DNA from: Chelatococcus sambhunathii | Lineage (GTDB): Bacteria; Pseudomonadota; Alphaproteobacteria; Rhizobiales; Methylopilaceae | NCBI GenBank assembly: GCA_031316315.1 | Contig: JADBEO010000003.1 | Location: forward strand, 62,001-126,000 | Direction: 5' to 3' | DNA: 64,000 bases | In this document: piece after piece, positions 7,676-16,290 of the stretch | How positions within the stretch are numbered: position 1 is the first letter of the stretch | How the letters are laid out: every line of letters starts with the position of its first letter | Notes under the pieces: model-generated | What the model was told of the DNA's origin: nothing | Seen by the model: the letters and a program-made list of their open reading frames with translations, nothing else | Databases searched by the model: none | Translations under genes and position numbers: made by a program

Positions 7676-9085
7676 ATGTCCGATATCACGCTGCCGACAG
7701 GCGGCGCGGCGGCGGGGGTCCGCCCCGCTAGCGCCACGGCCACCGACGTCATGATCGCCGCGCGGCTCGATCGGCTGCCGATGACGGGCTACCAGAAGAT
7801 GATCTTCTCGATCATCGCCACCGCCTGGTTCTTCGACTCGATCGACCTCGGCTCGCTGACCTTCCTGCTCGGCTCGATCAAGACGGAGTTCAAGCTGTCG
7901 ACCGCGCAGGCCGGCTTCCTGTCGTCGATGAGCTTCGTCGGCATGTTCCTCGGCGCCGCCCTGTCGGGCATGGCGGCGGACCGGTTCGGCCGCAAGGTGG
8001 TCTTCCAGATCTCGATGCTCTTCTGGGGGCTTGGAAGCTTGTGGTGCTATTTCGCGCCGGATCCGACTTCGCTCGGCTATGCGCGCCTGCTGCTCGGCTT
8101 CGGCATGGGCATGGAGTTCCCCGTCGCGCTCGCGATCGTCTCGGAGTTCGTGCCGACCGCCAAGCGCGGCCGCTACCTCGCGATCCTCGAAGGCTTCTGG
8201 CCGCTCGGCTTCATCGCGGCCGGCCTGCTGAGCTGGTTCTTCCTCGCGAATTTCTCGTGGCGCGAGATGTTCCTGTGCCAAGCGGTTCCGGCGCTGTTCC
8301 TGTTCGTCGTGCGCTTCTTCGTGCCCGAAAGCCCGCGCTGGCTCGCCGATCAGGGACGGACGGACGAGGCCGAGAAGGTCATGGCCGACATCGAGTCCAA
8401 GGTGCTCCACCGCCTGCCCGCCGGCTCGACTCTCGCCGAGCCGAAGCCGATCGCCGCGACCGCCCGCGGCGAGCGCCGGTTCTCCTTCCTTGAACTCTTC
8501 AGCGGCGAATACGCCGGCCGCACCGTGATGATCTGGCTGACCTGGTTCTTCGCGCTGCTCGGCTTCTACGGCCTCACCACCTGGCTCGGCGCGCTGCTGC
8601 AGGCGGCCGGCTACACCGACGTGAAGTCGACCTCCTACGTGGTGCTGATCGCGCTCGCGGGCATACCCGGCTTCATCGCCGCGGCCTGGCTGGTGGACGC
8701 CTGGGGCCGCAAGCCGACCTGCGCGCTGATGCTGGTCGGCTCGGCCGTCGCCGCCTACGCCTATGGCAACGCGCCGTCCTTCACGATGCTGATCGTGTTC
8801 GGCCTCGTCATGCAGTTCTTCCTGTTCGGCATGTGGTCGACGCTCTACGCCTACACGCCCGAGCTCTACCCGACCCGGGCGCGCGCCACCGGCGCCGGCT
8901 GCGCCTCGGCCATCGGCCGCGTCGGCTCGCTGATCGGCCCGGCGCTGATCGGCGTCGTGCTGCCGACGCTCGGACAGGGCGGCGTGTTCGCGCTCGGCGC
9001 GGGCTCCTTCGTCATCGCGGCGGTCGCGGTCCTGACCCTCGGCGTCGAGACCAGGGGCAAATCGCTCGAGGCGATCTCCGGCTGA
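7676..9085 (+). CDS. MFS transporter, carboxylate/niacin-type (NiaP-like)
   Basis: This 469-residue inner-membrane carrier has the twelve-helix MFS pattern. The loop 2-3 signature is GMAADRFGRKVV, the loop after helix 6 is VPESPRWLADQGRTDEAEKV, and the late motif is YTPELYPTRARATGAG. These are typical of the sugar/metabolite:proton symporter subgroup that includes niacin and aromatic-acid carriers. It starts at ATG 7676 after a GGGAGG site and is divergent from the FCD regulator, sharing its putative operator. It most likely imports the compound metabolised by the hydroxylase/PanB-like operon; the substrate itself cannot be read from sequence. Confidence 0.88.
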   Translation: MSDITLPTGGAAAGVRPASATATDVMIAARLDRLPMTGYQKMIFSIIATAWFFDSIDLGSLTFLLGSIKTEFKLSTAQAGFLSSMSFVGMFLGAALSGMAADRFGRKVVFQISMLFWGLGSLWCYFAPDPTSLGYARLLLGFGMGMEFPVALAIVSEFVPTAKRGRYLAILEGFWPLGFIAAGLLSWFFLANFSWREMFLCQAVPALFLFVVRFFVPESPRWLADQGRTDEAEKVMADIESKVLHRLPAGSTLAEPKPIAATARGERRFSFLELFSGEYAGRTVMIWLTWFFALLGFYGLTTWLGALLQAAGYTDVKSTSYVVLIALAGIPGFIAAAWLVDAWGRKPTCALMLVGSAVAAYAYGNAPSFTMLIVFGLVMQFFLFGMWSTLYAYTPELYPTRARATGAGCASAIGRVGSLIGPALIGVVLPTLGQGGVFALGAGSFVIAAVAVLTLGVETRGKSLEAISG

Positions 9086-9218
9086 AGCCTCCTCGGCCCG
9101 AGGCCGCCTTCAGGGCGGCGCCGGACGGCGGTTCGTCGTCCGACGCCTTTCGCTCGGCCGCTCGCGCCGTCCGGGGGATCGTGCTAGCGCTCCGAGCCGG
9201 TCCACGGACAGGCGGACG

Positions 9219-9770
9219 ATGGAGTTCATCAGGCTCGACATCCCTGACGTCGTCGAGATCCGCCCGCGGCGATTCGCGGACGACCGGGGCTGGTTCGCCG
9301 AGACCTTCAAGCGCTCCGCCTTCGAGGCGGAAGGCCTCGACCCCGACTTCGTCCAGGACAATCGTTCGCTCTCGCGCGCTGCGGGCACGGTGCGCGGGCT
9401 ACACTTCCAGCTGCCGCCCTTCGCGCAGGCCAAGCTCGTCAGCGTGGCGCGCGGCGCGATCCTGGACGTGGCGGTCGACATAAGGCGCAGTTCGCAGACC
9501 TTCGGCCGCCACGTCGCCGCGCGGCTCGACGCGGAGAACGGCGCGCTGCTCTACGTGCCCGAGGGCTTCGCGCACGGTTTCTGCACGCTCGAGCCGGACA
9601 CCGAGGTCATCTACAGGGTCTCGCGCCCCTACTCCGCGGCGCATGAGCGAGCGGTGTTCTGGGCCGATCCCGCGCTGGCCATCGACTGGCCGGTAGAGGT
9701 CGCGAACGCCGTCGTTTCGGAGAAGGACGCGGAAGCGCCGAAGCTCGCAGCGACGCCCGAGCTGTTTTGA
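9219..9770 (+). CDS. rfbC: dTDP-4-dehydrorhamnose 3,5-epimerase
   Basis: This 183-residue cupin enzyme converts dTDP-4-keto-6-deoxyglucose to the 4-keto-rhamnose epimer in dTDP-L-rhamnose synthesis. The family hallmarks are present: DDRGWFAETF near the N-terminus; NRSLSRAAGTVRGLHFQ containing the catalytic His; ILDVAVDIRRSS containing the paired Asp; and VPEGFAHGFCTL. Length matches the family. It is followed, after an RTX remnant, by rfbA. The two other rhamnose genes, rfbB and rfbD, are not in this window and must be encoded elsewhere if the pathway is complete. The product would feed surface polysaccharide. Confidence 0.93.
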   Translation: MEFIRLDIPDVVEIRPRRFADDRGWFAETFKRSAFEAEGLDPDFVQDNRSLSRAAGTVRGLHFQLPPFAQAKLVSVARGAILDVAVDIRRSSQTFGRHVAARLDAENGALLYVPEGFAHGFCTLEPDTEVIYRVSRPYSAAHERAVFWADPALAIDWPVEVANAVVSEKDAEAPKLAATPELF

Positions 9771-9776
9771 GCTTAA

Positions 9777-10085
9777 AAACCGCCGAGCCTTTCGACGGCG
9801 CCCGACAGCGCCTCCAAGATCCACACCATCAGCGATTTCAGCGCCGCCAAGGACACAATCGAGCTCGCGAAGTCAGTTTTTTCGGCGCTGTCGCGCGGCG
9901 CGCTGGACGACGACGCCTTCGTGGTCGGCGCGAAGGCGGCCGACGACGAGGACAGGATCATCTACAAGTCCTCGACCGGCGCGCTGCTCTACGACAGGGA
10001 CGGCGCAGGCGGGGCCGACGCCGTGAAGTTCGCCATGCTCGGACGCGGCCTCGACATCGACGCCGACGATTTCCGCGTGATCTGA
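9777..10085 (+). pseudogene. C-terminal remnant of an RTX calcium-binding exported protein
   Basis: Codons are open from 9777 to the stop at 10083-10085 but with no plausible start: a TAA sits at 9774 directly upstream. The translated segment ends in DRIIYKSSTGALLYDRDG followed by VKFAMLGRGLDIDADDFRVI. This is the typical C-terminal module of serralysin-like and other RTX proteins secreted by type I systems, preceded by an HTISDFSAAKDTIELAKSVF stretch of the same module. The Gly/Asp nonapeptide repeats and any catalytic domain are missing. It sits between rfbC and rfbA. I read it as a deletion remnant rather than an expressed gene. Confidence 0.75.
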
Positions 10086-10158
10086 GGCGCGACCCGGCTA
10101 TAGATCGGCGGCCGGCGGATGACACGCGGCGCGCAGGTCAAGGCAGCAGGGGCGGCGT

Positions 10159-11037
10159 TTGAAAGGCATCGTACTCGCCGGGGGCTCCGGCACCCGGCTC
10201 TATCCGGCGACGCTCGCGGTCAACAAGCAGCTGCTGCCCGTCTACGACAAGCCGATGATCTATTATCCGCTGTCGGCGCTGATGCTGGCGGGGATTCGCG
10301 ACATCCTGCTGATCGCATCGCCCGAATTTCTCGACAGCTACAGGCGGTTGCTCGGCGACGGATCCGACCACGGCCTCAGCCTGTCCTACGCGATTCAGGA
10401 GAAGCCGGAGGGCATCGCGCAGGCGCTCGTGATCGGGCGCGAGTTCGTCGGCGACGGGCGGGTGGCGCTGGTGCTGGGCGACAACATCTTCTTCTCCGCC
10501 AATCTCGGCGAGCGGCTCAAAGCCGTCGCGTCCCGCGAGGCCGGCGCCACGATCTTCGCATACCAAGTCGAAGACCCGCAGCGATACGGCGTGGTCGAGC
10601 TCGACGCCGCTGGCCGGCCGACGGCGATCGTCGAGAAGCCGGAGAAGCCGCGCTCCGACTGGGCGGTGACGGGGCTTTATTTCTACGACAACGCCGTGCT
10701 CGACATCGCCGCCGCGCTGAAGCCCTCGACGCGCGGCGAATTCGAGATCACCGACGTCAACCGCGCCTATCTCGAACGTGGCGAGCTGTCGGTGGAAAAG
10801 CTCGGCCGCGGCGCGGCCTGGCTCGACACCGGCACGCATGACAGCCTGCTGGAGGCGAGCGAGTTCGTCCGCGCGCTACAGCACCGGCAGGGCCTCGCCA
10901 TCGCCTGTCTGGAAGAAATCGCCTTCGAGAACGGCTTCATCGACCTCGCGGCGCTGGAGGCGCGCGGGCGGCTGTTCGAGAAGACGGCCTATGGGCGCTA
11001 TCTCCTGCGCCTCGTCGACGCCCAGCGAGCGACCTGA
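10159..11037 (+). CDS. rfbA: Glucose-1-phosphate thymidylyltransferase
   Basis: This 292-residue nucleotidyltransferase makes dTDP-glucose, the first committed step to dTDP-L-rhamnose. The N-terminal [11 protein letters not shown] phosphate-binding loop, [16 protein letters not shown], the LGDNIFF metal-binding Asp, [20 protein letters not shown] and [14 protein letters not shown] are all intact. The start codon is TTG at 10159, preceded by CAGGGG; no ATG fits the family N-terminus. Its TGA overlaps the trmO ATG (TGATG), so the two are translationally coupled. It belongs with rfbC upstream. Confidence 0.95.
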   Translation: MKGIVLAGGSGTRLYPATLAVNKQLLPVYDKPMIYYPLSALMLAGIRDILLIASPEFLDSYRRLLGDGSDHGLSLSYAIQEKPEGIAQALVIGREFVGDGRVALVLGDNIFFSANLGERLKAVASREAGATIFAYQVEDPQRYGVVELDAAGRPTAIVEKPEKPRSDWAVTGLYFYDNAVLDIAAALKPSTRGEFEITDVNRAYLERGELSVEKLGRGAAWLDTGTHDSLLEASEFVRALQHRQGLAIACLEEIAFENGFIDLAALEARGRLFEKTAYGRYLLRLVDAQRAT

Positions 11038-11531
11038 TGGTCCGGCTGCAGGAGATCCGCGCCAACGAAGTCGCGGTCGAGCCGCCGCCCCCGACCGACG
11101 CCGGGCTTGTCTTCATCGGCCGCATCCGCACGCCCTGGACCTCGCGGCTCGACTGTCCGCGGCAGGGGCGGCGGGACGGCCCGACCTGCCGCATCGAGAT
11201 CTTCGAGCCGTGGGTCGCCGCGCTTGCGGGGATCGAGGCCTTCGGACAGATCGAGGTGATCTACTGGCTCGACCAGTCCCGCCGGGATCTTGTGCTGCAG
11301 AGCCCGAGGAACGACGGGACGACGCGCGGAACCTTCGCGCTGCGCTCGCCTGTTCGGCCGAACCCGATCGGGACCTCGCTCGTAACGCTCGTCGCAGTAG
11401 AGGGATCCACCTTGCTCGTCCGCGGCCTAGACTGCCTCGACGGCACGCCGCTGATCGACCTGAAGCCGGACCGCTGCCAGTTCAGCCCGCTCGCCGCGCC
11501 GCAGCCGGGGGATTTCCAGACCGGCGACTGA
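11037..11531 (+). CDS. trmO: tRNA m6t6A37 methyltransferase TrmO (TsaA/YaeB)
   Basis: This 164-residue SAM-dependent enzyme has a beta-barrel fold. TrmO methylates N6-threonylcarbamoyladenosine at position 37 of tRNAs decoding ACY. Recognisable parts are FIGRIRTPW, the [17 protein letters not shown] stretch and the signature [17 protein letters not shown], followed by [14 protein letters not shown]. Length is that of the short bacterial form without a C-terminal extension. It overlaps the rfbA stop codon by one base, so expression is coupled to a sugar-nucleotide gene without an evident functional link. Confidence 0.92.
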   Translation: MVRLQEIRANEVAVEPPPPTDAGLVFIGRIRTPWTSRLDCPRQGRRDGPTCRIEIFEPWVAALAGIEAFGQIEVIYWLDQSRRDLVLQSPRNDGTTRGTFALRSPVRPNPIGTSLVTLVAVEGSTLLVRGLDCLDGTPLIDLKPDRCQFSPLAAPQPGDFQTGD

Positions 11532-11564
11532 CGGCGTCTAGGCCGTCCGACACCACCCTCCCGG

Positions 11565-11675
11565 TTCCTCATCCTGAGGAGGCCGCGGAACGCGGGCCGT
11601 CTCGAAGGACGCACAACGCCGACGTCCCTGCGTGCTTCGAGACGCGCCTGCGGCGCTCCTCAGCATGAGGAAGGA
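11565..11675. repeat. Dispersed paired palindromic repeat, copy 2
   Basis: The module TTCCTCATCCTGAGGAGG to CGTCTCGAAGGACGCAC occupies 11565-11614. The opposite module CTGCGTGCTTCGAGACG to CTCCTCAGCATGAGGA follows at about 11629-11672. Relative to copies 1 and 3 the two modules are in exchanged order. The remaining DNA of this 310-base gap, up to the alcohol dehydrogenase at 11842, holds no gene I can support. Confidence 0.8.
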
Positions 11676-11841
11676 CGATGGCTCCGGCCTTCGTCGTGCG
11701 GCGGCGCCGGCTCCTGATGCGTCGCCGCAAAGGTGACGCATGGGGCGGACGCCTTAGAATCGCTGCGCCATCGATCCGCCCGGCCGAGCCATCCAGGGGA
11801 TATCCCTGCGCGCCGCCGGGCTCCATGCCGAAAGGACAGCC

Positions 11842-12897
11842 ATGTTCGCCTGCACCGGCTACGCAGCCCAATCCGCCGACGCGCCGCTGGCGCCGTTCGA
11901 CTTCAGTCGCCGCGACCTCAGGCCGAAGGATGTGCGCATCGAGATCGCCTTCTGCGGCGTCTGCCATTCGGACCTGCACCAGGCCCGCAACGAGTGGAAG
12001 AACACCGTCTATCCCTGCCTGCCCGGCCACGAGATCGTCGGCAGGGTCGTCGAGGTCGGCCCGGAGGTCACCAAATTCAGGGTCGGCCAGAACGCCGCCA
12101 TCGGCTGCATGGTCGACAGTTGCCGGACATGCGCGAGCTGCAAGGACGGCCTCGAGCAGTACTGCGAGAACATGTTCGTCGGCACCTATAACGGCGCCGA
12201 CAAGCAGACCGGCGAAAACACCTATGGCGGCTATTCCGACCAGATCGTCTGCGACGAGGATTTCGTGCTCCGTCTGCCGGAAAACCTCGATCTCGCGGCC
12301 GCCGCGCCGCTGCTCTGCGCCGGCATCACCACCTATTCGCCGCTCCGCCGCTGGAAGGTCGGGCCGGGCATGAAGGTCGGCGTCGTCGGCCTTGGCGGCC
12401 TTGGCCACATGGCGGTGAAGCTCGCCCACGCCATGGGCGCGAACGTCGTGCTGTTCACGACCTCGCCGAACAAGGTGGAGGACGCAAAGAAACTCGGCGC
12501 GGACGACGTCGTGATCTCGAAGGACAAGGAGCAGATGGCGGCGCACGCCTCGAGCTTCGACTTCATTCTCGACTGCGTCGCCGCGCAGCACGACATCAAC
12601 GAATACATCGCCCTGCTGAAGCGCGACGCGACGCTCTGCCAGGTCGGCGCGCCTGAGGATCCGCTGGCCGTCGCCGTCTTCAGCCTGATCTTCTCGCGCC
12701 GCAACTTCGCCGGTTCGCTGATCGGCGGCATCGCGGAGACGCAGGAGATGCTCGATTTCTGCGGCGAGCACGGCATCACGTCCGACATCGAGATCATCCC
12801 GATCCAGGACATCGAGAAGGCCTACGCCCGCATGCTGAAGAGCGACGTGAAGTACCGCTTCGTCATCGACATGAGCAGCCTGAAGCAGGCCGTTTGA
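11842..12897 (+). CDS. Zinc-dependent NAD(P) alcohol dehydrogenase, cinnamyl/YahK type
   Basis: This 351-residue medium-chain dehydrogenase is predicted cytoplasmic. Catalytic zinc ligands lie in GVCHSDLH and LPGHEIVG. The structural zinc site is CRTCASCKDGLEQYC (four Cys). The Rossmann motif is GVVGLGGLGHMAVKLAHAMGA. The pattern fits the YahK/cinnamyl-alcohol group, which reduces or oxidises a broad range of aldehydes and alcohols. The start MFACTGYAA follows GAAAGGACAGCC. It stands alone between repeat copy 2 and a convergent small exported protein. An aldehyde detoxification role is likely, but the physiological substrate is unknown. Confidence 0.92.
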   Translation: MFACTGYAAQSADAPLAPFDFSRRDLRPKDVRIEIAFCGVCHSDLHQARNEWKNTVYPCLPGHEIVGRVVEVGPEVTKFRVGQNAAIGCMVDSCRTCASCKDGLEQYCENMFVGTYNGADKQTGENTYGGYSDQIVCDEDFVLRLPENLDLAAAAPLLCAGITTYSPLRRWKVGPGMKVGVVGLGGLGHMAVKLAHAMGANVVLFTTSPNKVEDAKKLGADDVVISKDKEQMAAHASSFDFILDCVAAQHDINEYIALLKRDATLCQVGAPEDPLAVAVFSLIFSRRNFAGSLIGGIAETQEMLDFCGEHGITSDIEIIPIQDIEKAYARMLKSDVKYRFVIDMSSLKQAV

Positions 12898-12941
12898 GGC
12901 GACGCCGGCGCCGCGATCCCGCGGCGTCGGCGCTCCTGACT

Positions 12942-13325
12942 CTACTGGATGACAGCCGCTGCGGCGTTCTCGACCGCGAGGGCGCAGTAGACCGGAGAAG
13001 AATTGAGGCTCTTGCAGGTCATGACGACCTCGTGTCGTCCCTTGCCCGTCACTGGAAAAGTCTGGCGCCACCGCTCGTCCGGATTGGTGTGCGGTCCAAA
13101 GATCTGGGCGCCGTTGTCCGTCACCGTGATGGCCGTCGCGCTGTCGGTGTATCGATTGATGGTCATGACGCGCGCCGACACCTGGATCCCGGCGTCGCTT
13201 TGCAGGTCGACGACGACCCGGTCGTAGTTCTGGCCCTTCGTGCCGGATGACTCGTCGGCGAACGACGTCGCCCCGCCGAATAATATGAATATCATAAACC
13301 CGTGAAGTATTGACTGCTTTGACAT
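12942..13325 (-). CDS. Small exported protein of unknown function
   Basis: This 127-residue protein has a signal peptide at residues 1-23 (MSKQSILHGFMIFILF core, cleavage near TSFA-DES). The remainder is predicted mostly beta-stranded, with two cysteines (MTCKS and VYCAL) that could pair. No domain is recognised. It converges with the alcohol dehydrogenase and lies downstream of nasA on the same strand with its own AT-rich upstream region at 13326-13400, so it is probably an independent unit. Codon composition is somewhat less GC-biased near its start than in neighbouring genes. Confidence 0.65.
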   Translation of the reverse strand: MSKQSILHGFMIFILFGGATSFADESSGTKGQNYDRVVVDLQSDAGIQVSARVMTINRYTDSATAITVTDNGAQIFGPHTNPDERWRQTFPVTGKGRHEVVMTCKSLNSSPVYCALAVENAAAAVIQ

Positions 13326-13433
13326 GGTGCTTCTCCCGACGCGCCAGGAGAATGCGTCTTGTATTACGAGACGTCTACTGAGAGATTTCTTATTACTCTT
13401 TCCGGAATGCGGATGCGGCTAGCCCGCGTCGGG

Positions 13434-16112
13434 TCAGGCCGAAATCGCCTCCGCAACGCGCGTGGCCGCCAGCATCCGGCGGATCTCCGGCAGGCAGGAG
13501 CCGCAATTGGTGCCCGCTTTCGTCGCGGCGCCGATAGCGGCCGGTTCGCAGGCGCCCGCCGTGATCGCGCCTTCGATCACACCCTTGGCGACGCCATGGC
13601 AGGCGCAGACGAGCGGGCCGAGCGATGCGCCGGCGCTGGCGCGGCCGGCGAGCAGCAGGCCGCGCGTCTCGCTTTCGTTCAGAGGTTCGCCGAGCCGTCC
13701 GCGCAGATAGGTCCAGGCGCTCTCCTGCCGCTCCGGCCCGACGAACAGGCAGGCCTGAAGCACGCCGTCGCGGAACACCGCCGCCCGTTGGCGGCCACGC
13801 CGCAGGTCGGCGAACTCGACCACCTCGTCGCTTGGGTCGAGGTCCGGGATCACGTCGTCGAACAGAATCTCGCCGTCGGTCGCGAACAGGAGGCCGCTTC
13901 CGTTCGGGATGGCGGCCGTCGCCCACCATGCCCCTTCGGGCTTGTCGAGCGCGCCGCGCGAAAGCGCGAAGCCCTGTCGCTTGAACTTCGCCGGCCGGAC
14001 CGTGGCGGGGGTCGACTTCGCGTCCGGCTGGCCGGAAATCGGATCGACGCGGGCATGCACCAGCGCGCCGATCAGGCCGGAGGACGAAGTCTCCTGAGTC
14101 CAGTGGATCGCGGCGAACAGCGCGCCCTCGCGCGCGTCGGGCGTCACCCGCGCACGCAGCGTCGCCTCGCCATGCGCCGTGGCGACCGTCGCGAAGCCGC
14201 CGTCGACGACGCCGGCCTTCTCCGCGTCGACGGCTGAGATTTCCAGGAACGGCTCCGGCAGATGGCTGGACAGGCGCGGGCTTTTTCCGGTGCGCGTCAT
14301 CGTGTGCCACTGATCGCGGATACGGCCGGTATTGAGGCGAAGCGGGAAATCGCTCGACGGCCTCGCCGGGGCCTGCGGCGCCGCGACGGCGACGAAGCGG
14401 CCCCTGCCGTCGGCGGTGAAGAACCCGCCCTTGGCGAAGAAGCGCGTCTCGGTCCGCGCTCTGCCCTTGCGCGCCGGCCACTGCACCGGCTGAAGTCGAT
14501 CGTAGTCGCGGGTGTCGAGGGCGGCGAGCGCGCCGATGTCGAAGTCGCGCGCGCCGTCGTTTTCGAAGGCTGACAGCGCCGCATGCTCTCGAAACACCTC
14601 GCCGACCGTGCGCCAGCCGAAAGCCTCGCCATGGCCGAGACGCTTCGCCACCTGCGCGATCGCCCACCAGTCCGGCCGCGCCTCGCCGGGAAGCGCGAGG
14701 AACGGCCGCTGGCGCGAGATGCGTCGCTCGGAATTGGTGACCGTGCCGTCCTTCTCGCCCCAGGCGGCGGCCGGCAGGCGGATCTTCGCGCCGGCGGCGA
14801 GCGTGTCGTTGGAGGCGACGTTCTCCGAGACCACGAAATGATCGAGCCTGCCGAGCGCCTCCGCCACCGCGCCGGCGCGGGGCAGCGATGCGGCCGGGTT
14901 GGTTCCCATCACCCAAAGCGCGCGGATCTCGCCGCGCGCGACCGCCTCGAACATGTCGACCGCCTTGAGGCCGGGCGCCTCGGCCATGCGCGGCGCGTTC
15001 CAGAAGCGGCCGACCTTGTCGATCGAATTCGCATCGAAACCCATATGGGCGGCGAGCTGGTTCGCGAGCCCCCCAACTTCGCGCCCGCCCATGGCGTTGG
15101 GCTGCCCGGTCAGCGAGAACGGGCCCATGCCGGCCTTGCCGATCCGGCCGGTCGCGAGATGGCAGTTGATGATGGCGTTGACCTTGTCGACGCCGTCGGC
15201 CGACTGGTTGACGCCTTGGCTGTAGAGCGTGACCGTGCGTTCCGTCTCGGCAAACAGCGAGAAGAAGGCGACGATGTCGGCCTCCGCGACGCCGCAGACT
15301 CGCGCCGTAGCGGCGACGCTGGGCGCAACCTCCCTGGCGCGGGCGAGCGCGTCATCGAAACCCATGGTGTGCGCCTGCACATATGCAGCATCGATGCGCC
15401 CCGCATCGGCGAGATGTACGAGCAGGCCCGAGAACAGCGCGACGTCGGTTCCGCCTGCAATCTTGAGGTGAAGGTCGGCCTCCTCCGCGGTCGCCGAGAC
15501 GCGCGGGTCGATCACGACGATCTTGGCGCCGCGCTCGGTCTTCGCCGCCAGCATGCGCTGGTAGAGCACCGGATGGCACCAGGCCGCGTTCGAGCCCGCG
15601 AAGACCAGAAGGTCGGCGGATTCAAGGTCGCGATAGGTCCCCGGCACCGTGTCCGAGCCGAAGGCTCGGACGTGGCCGGCGACGGAGGACGACATGCAGA
15701 GCCGGGAATTGGTGTCGACGTTCGCCGAGCCAAGAAAACCCTTGAACAGCTTGTTAGCCGCGTAATAATCCTCCGTCAGCAGCTGCCCTGACAGGTAGAT
15801 GGCGATCGCCTTCGGGCCGTGGGTTTCAAGCGTCTGGCGAAACCCTTTGGCGACCGCGTCGAGCGCCGCTTCCCAGCTCACGCGCTCGCCGTCGATCTCC
15901 GGGTGCAGCAGCCTGCCCTCGAGCGACAGCGTCTCGCCCAGGGCCGATCCCTTCGAGCATAAGCGTCCGAAATTAGACGGATGATCTGGGTCGCCCACGA
16001 TCGTCGCGCCGCCCATGCGGTCGGGCTGGGCGAGCACGCCGCAGCCGACGCCGCAATAGGGACAGGTGGTGGCGATCGGCGCCGGGTTCGGATCGGCGGC
16101 ATGCACGTTCAT
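13434..16112 (-). CDS. nasA: Assimilatory nitrate reductase catalytic subunit
   Basis: This 892-residue cytoplasmic molybdopterin enzyme reduces nitrate to nitrite. An N-terminal 4Fe-4S site is formed by Cys17, Cys20, Cys24 and Cys52. The bis-MGD domain follows with typical segments (DTNSRLCMSSSVAGHVRAFG, GSNAAWCHPVLYQR, TGRIGKAGMGPFSLTGQPNAMGGREVG), then the molydopterin-dinucleotide-binding domain (LNTGRIRDQWHTMTRTGKSP). The last 60 residues form a BFD-like 2Fe-2S domain (CACHG...NCGSC) used for electron entry in NasA-type enzymes. It is the last gene of the nas operon, 178 bases after the flavoprotein, with a dispersed repeat in the gap. No Tat signal is seen, in line with an assimilatory role. 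Confidence 0.95.
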   Translation of the reverse strand: MNVHAADPNPAPIATTCPYCGVGCGVLAQPDRMGGATIVGDPDHPSNFGRLCSKGSALGETLSLEGRLLHPEIDGERVSWEAALDAVAKGFRQTLETHGPKAIAIYLSGQLLTEDYYAANKLFKGFLGSANVDTNSRLCMSSSVAGHVRAFGSDTVPGTYRDLESADLLVFAGSNAAWCHPVLYQRMLAAKTERGAKIVVIDPRVSATAEEADLHLKIAGGTDVALFSGLLVHLADAGRIDAAYVQAHTMGFDDALARAREVAPSVAATARVCGVAEADIVAFFSLFAETERTVTLYSQGVNQSADGVDKVNAIINCHLATGRIGKAGMGPFSLTGQPNAMGGREVGGLANQLAAHMGFDANSIDKVGRFWNAPRMAEAPGLKAVDMFEAVARGEIRALWVMGTNPAASLPRAGAVAEALGRLDHFVVSENVASNDTLAAGAKIRLPAAAWGEKDGTVTNSERRISRQRPFLALPGEARPDWWAIAQVAKRLGHGEAFGWRTVGEVFREHAALSAFENDGARDFDIGALAALDTRDYDRLQPVQWPARKGRARTETRFFAKGGFFTADGRGRFVAVAAPQAPARPSSDFPLRLNTGRIRDQWHTMTRTGKSPRLSSHLPEPFLEISAVDAEKAGVVDGGFATVATAHGEATLRARVTPDAREGALFAAIHWTQETSSSGLIGALVHARVDPISGQPDAKSTPATVRPAKFKRQGFALSRGALDKPEGAWWATAAIPNGSGLLFATDGEILFDDVIPDLDPSDEVVEFADLRRGRQRAAVFRDGVLQACLFVGPERQESAWTYLRGRLGEPLNESETRGLLLAGRASAGASLGPLVCACHGVAKGVIEGAITAGACEPAAIGAATKAGTNCGSCLPEIRRMLAATRVAEAISA

Positions 16113-16144
16113 GGGAGGCCGACCACAGAGCTGGAGCAGCCGAG

Positions 16145-16262
16145 TGCGTGCTTCGAGACGGCCCTCCGGGCCTCCTCAGCATGAGGAAGTTGGAAGCCCG
16201 CCATCCTCGCCCGCTCCTCGTCCTGAGGAGCCGGCCACAGGCCGGCGTCTCGAAGGACGCAC
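16145..16262. repeat. Dispersed paired palindromic repeat, copy 3, inside the nas operon
   Basis: The module GTGCGTGCTTCGAGACG to CTCCTCAGCATGAGGA (16145-16187) is followed by the inverted module CTCCTCGTCCTGAGGAG to CGTCTCGAAGGACGCAC (about 16214-16262). It fills most of the gap between the flavoprotein and nasA. Its strong stems could attenuate or stabilise the nasA part of the transcript. Confidence 0.8.
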
Positions 16263-16290
16263 TCCGGCGATGCAGCGAGGAGCGGCGCCA

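Noticed and set aside
12895..12940. GC-rich inverted stretch after the alcohol dehydrogenase considered as terminator
   Set aside because: Stems can be drawn, but no T-run follows on either strand and the DNA is so GC-rich that such stems are expected by chance.
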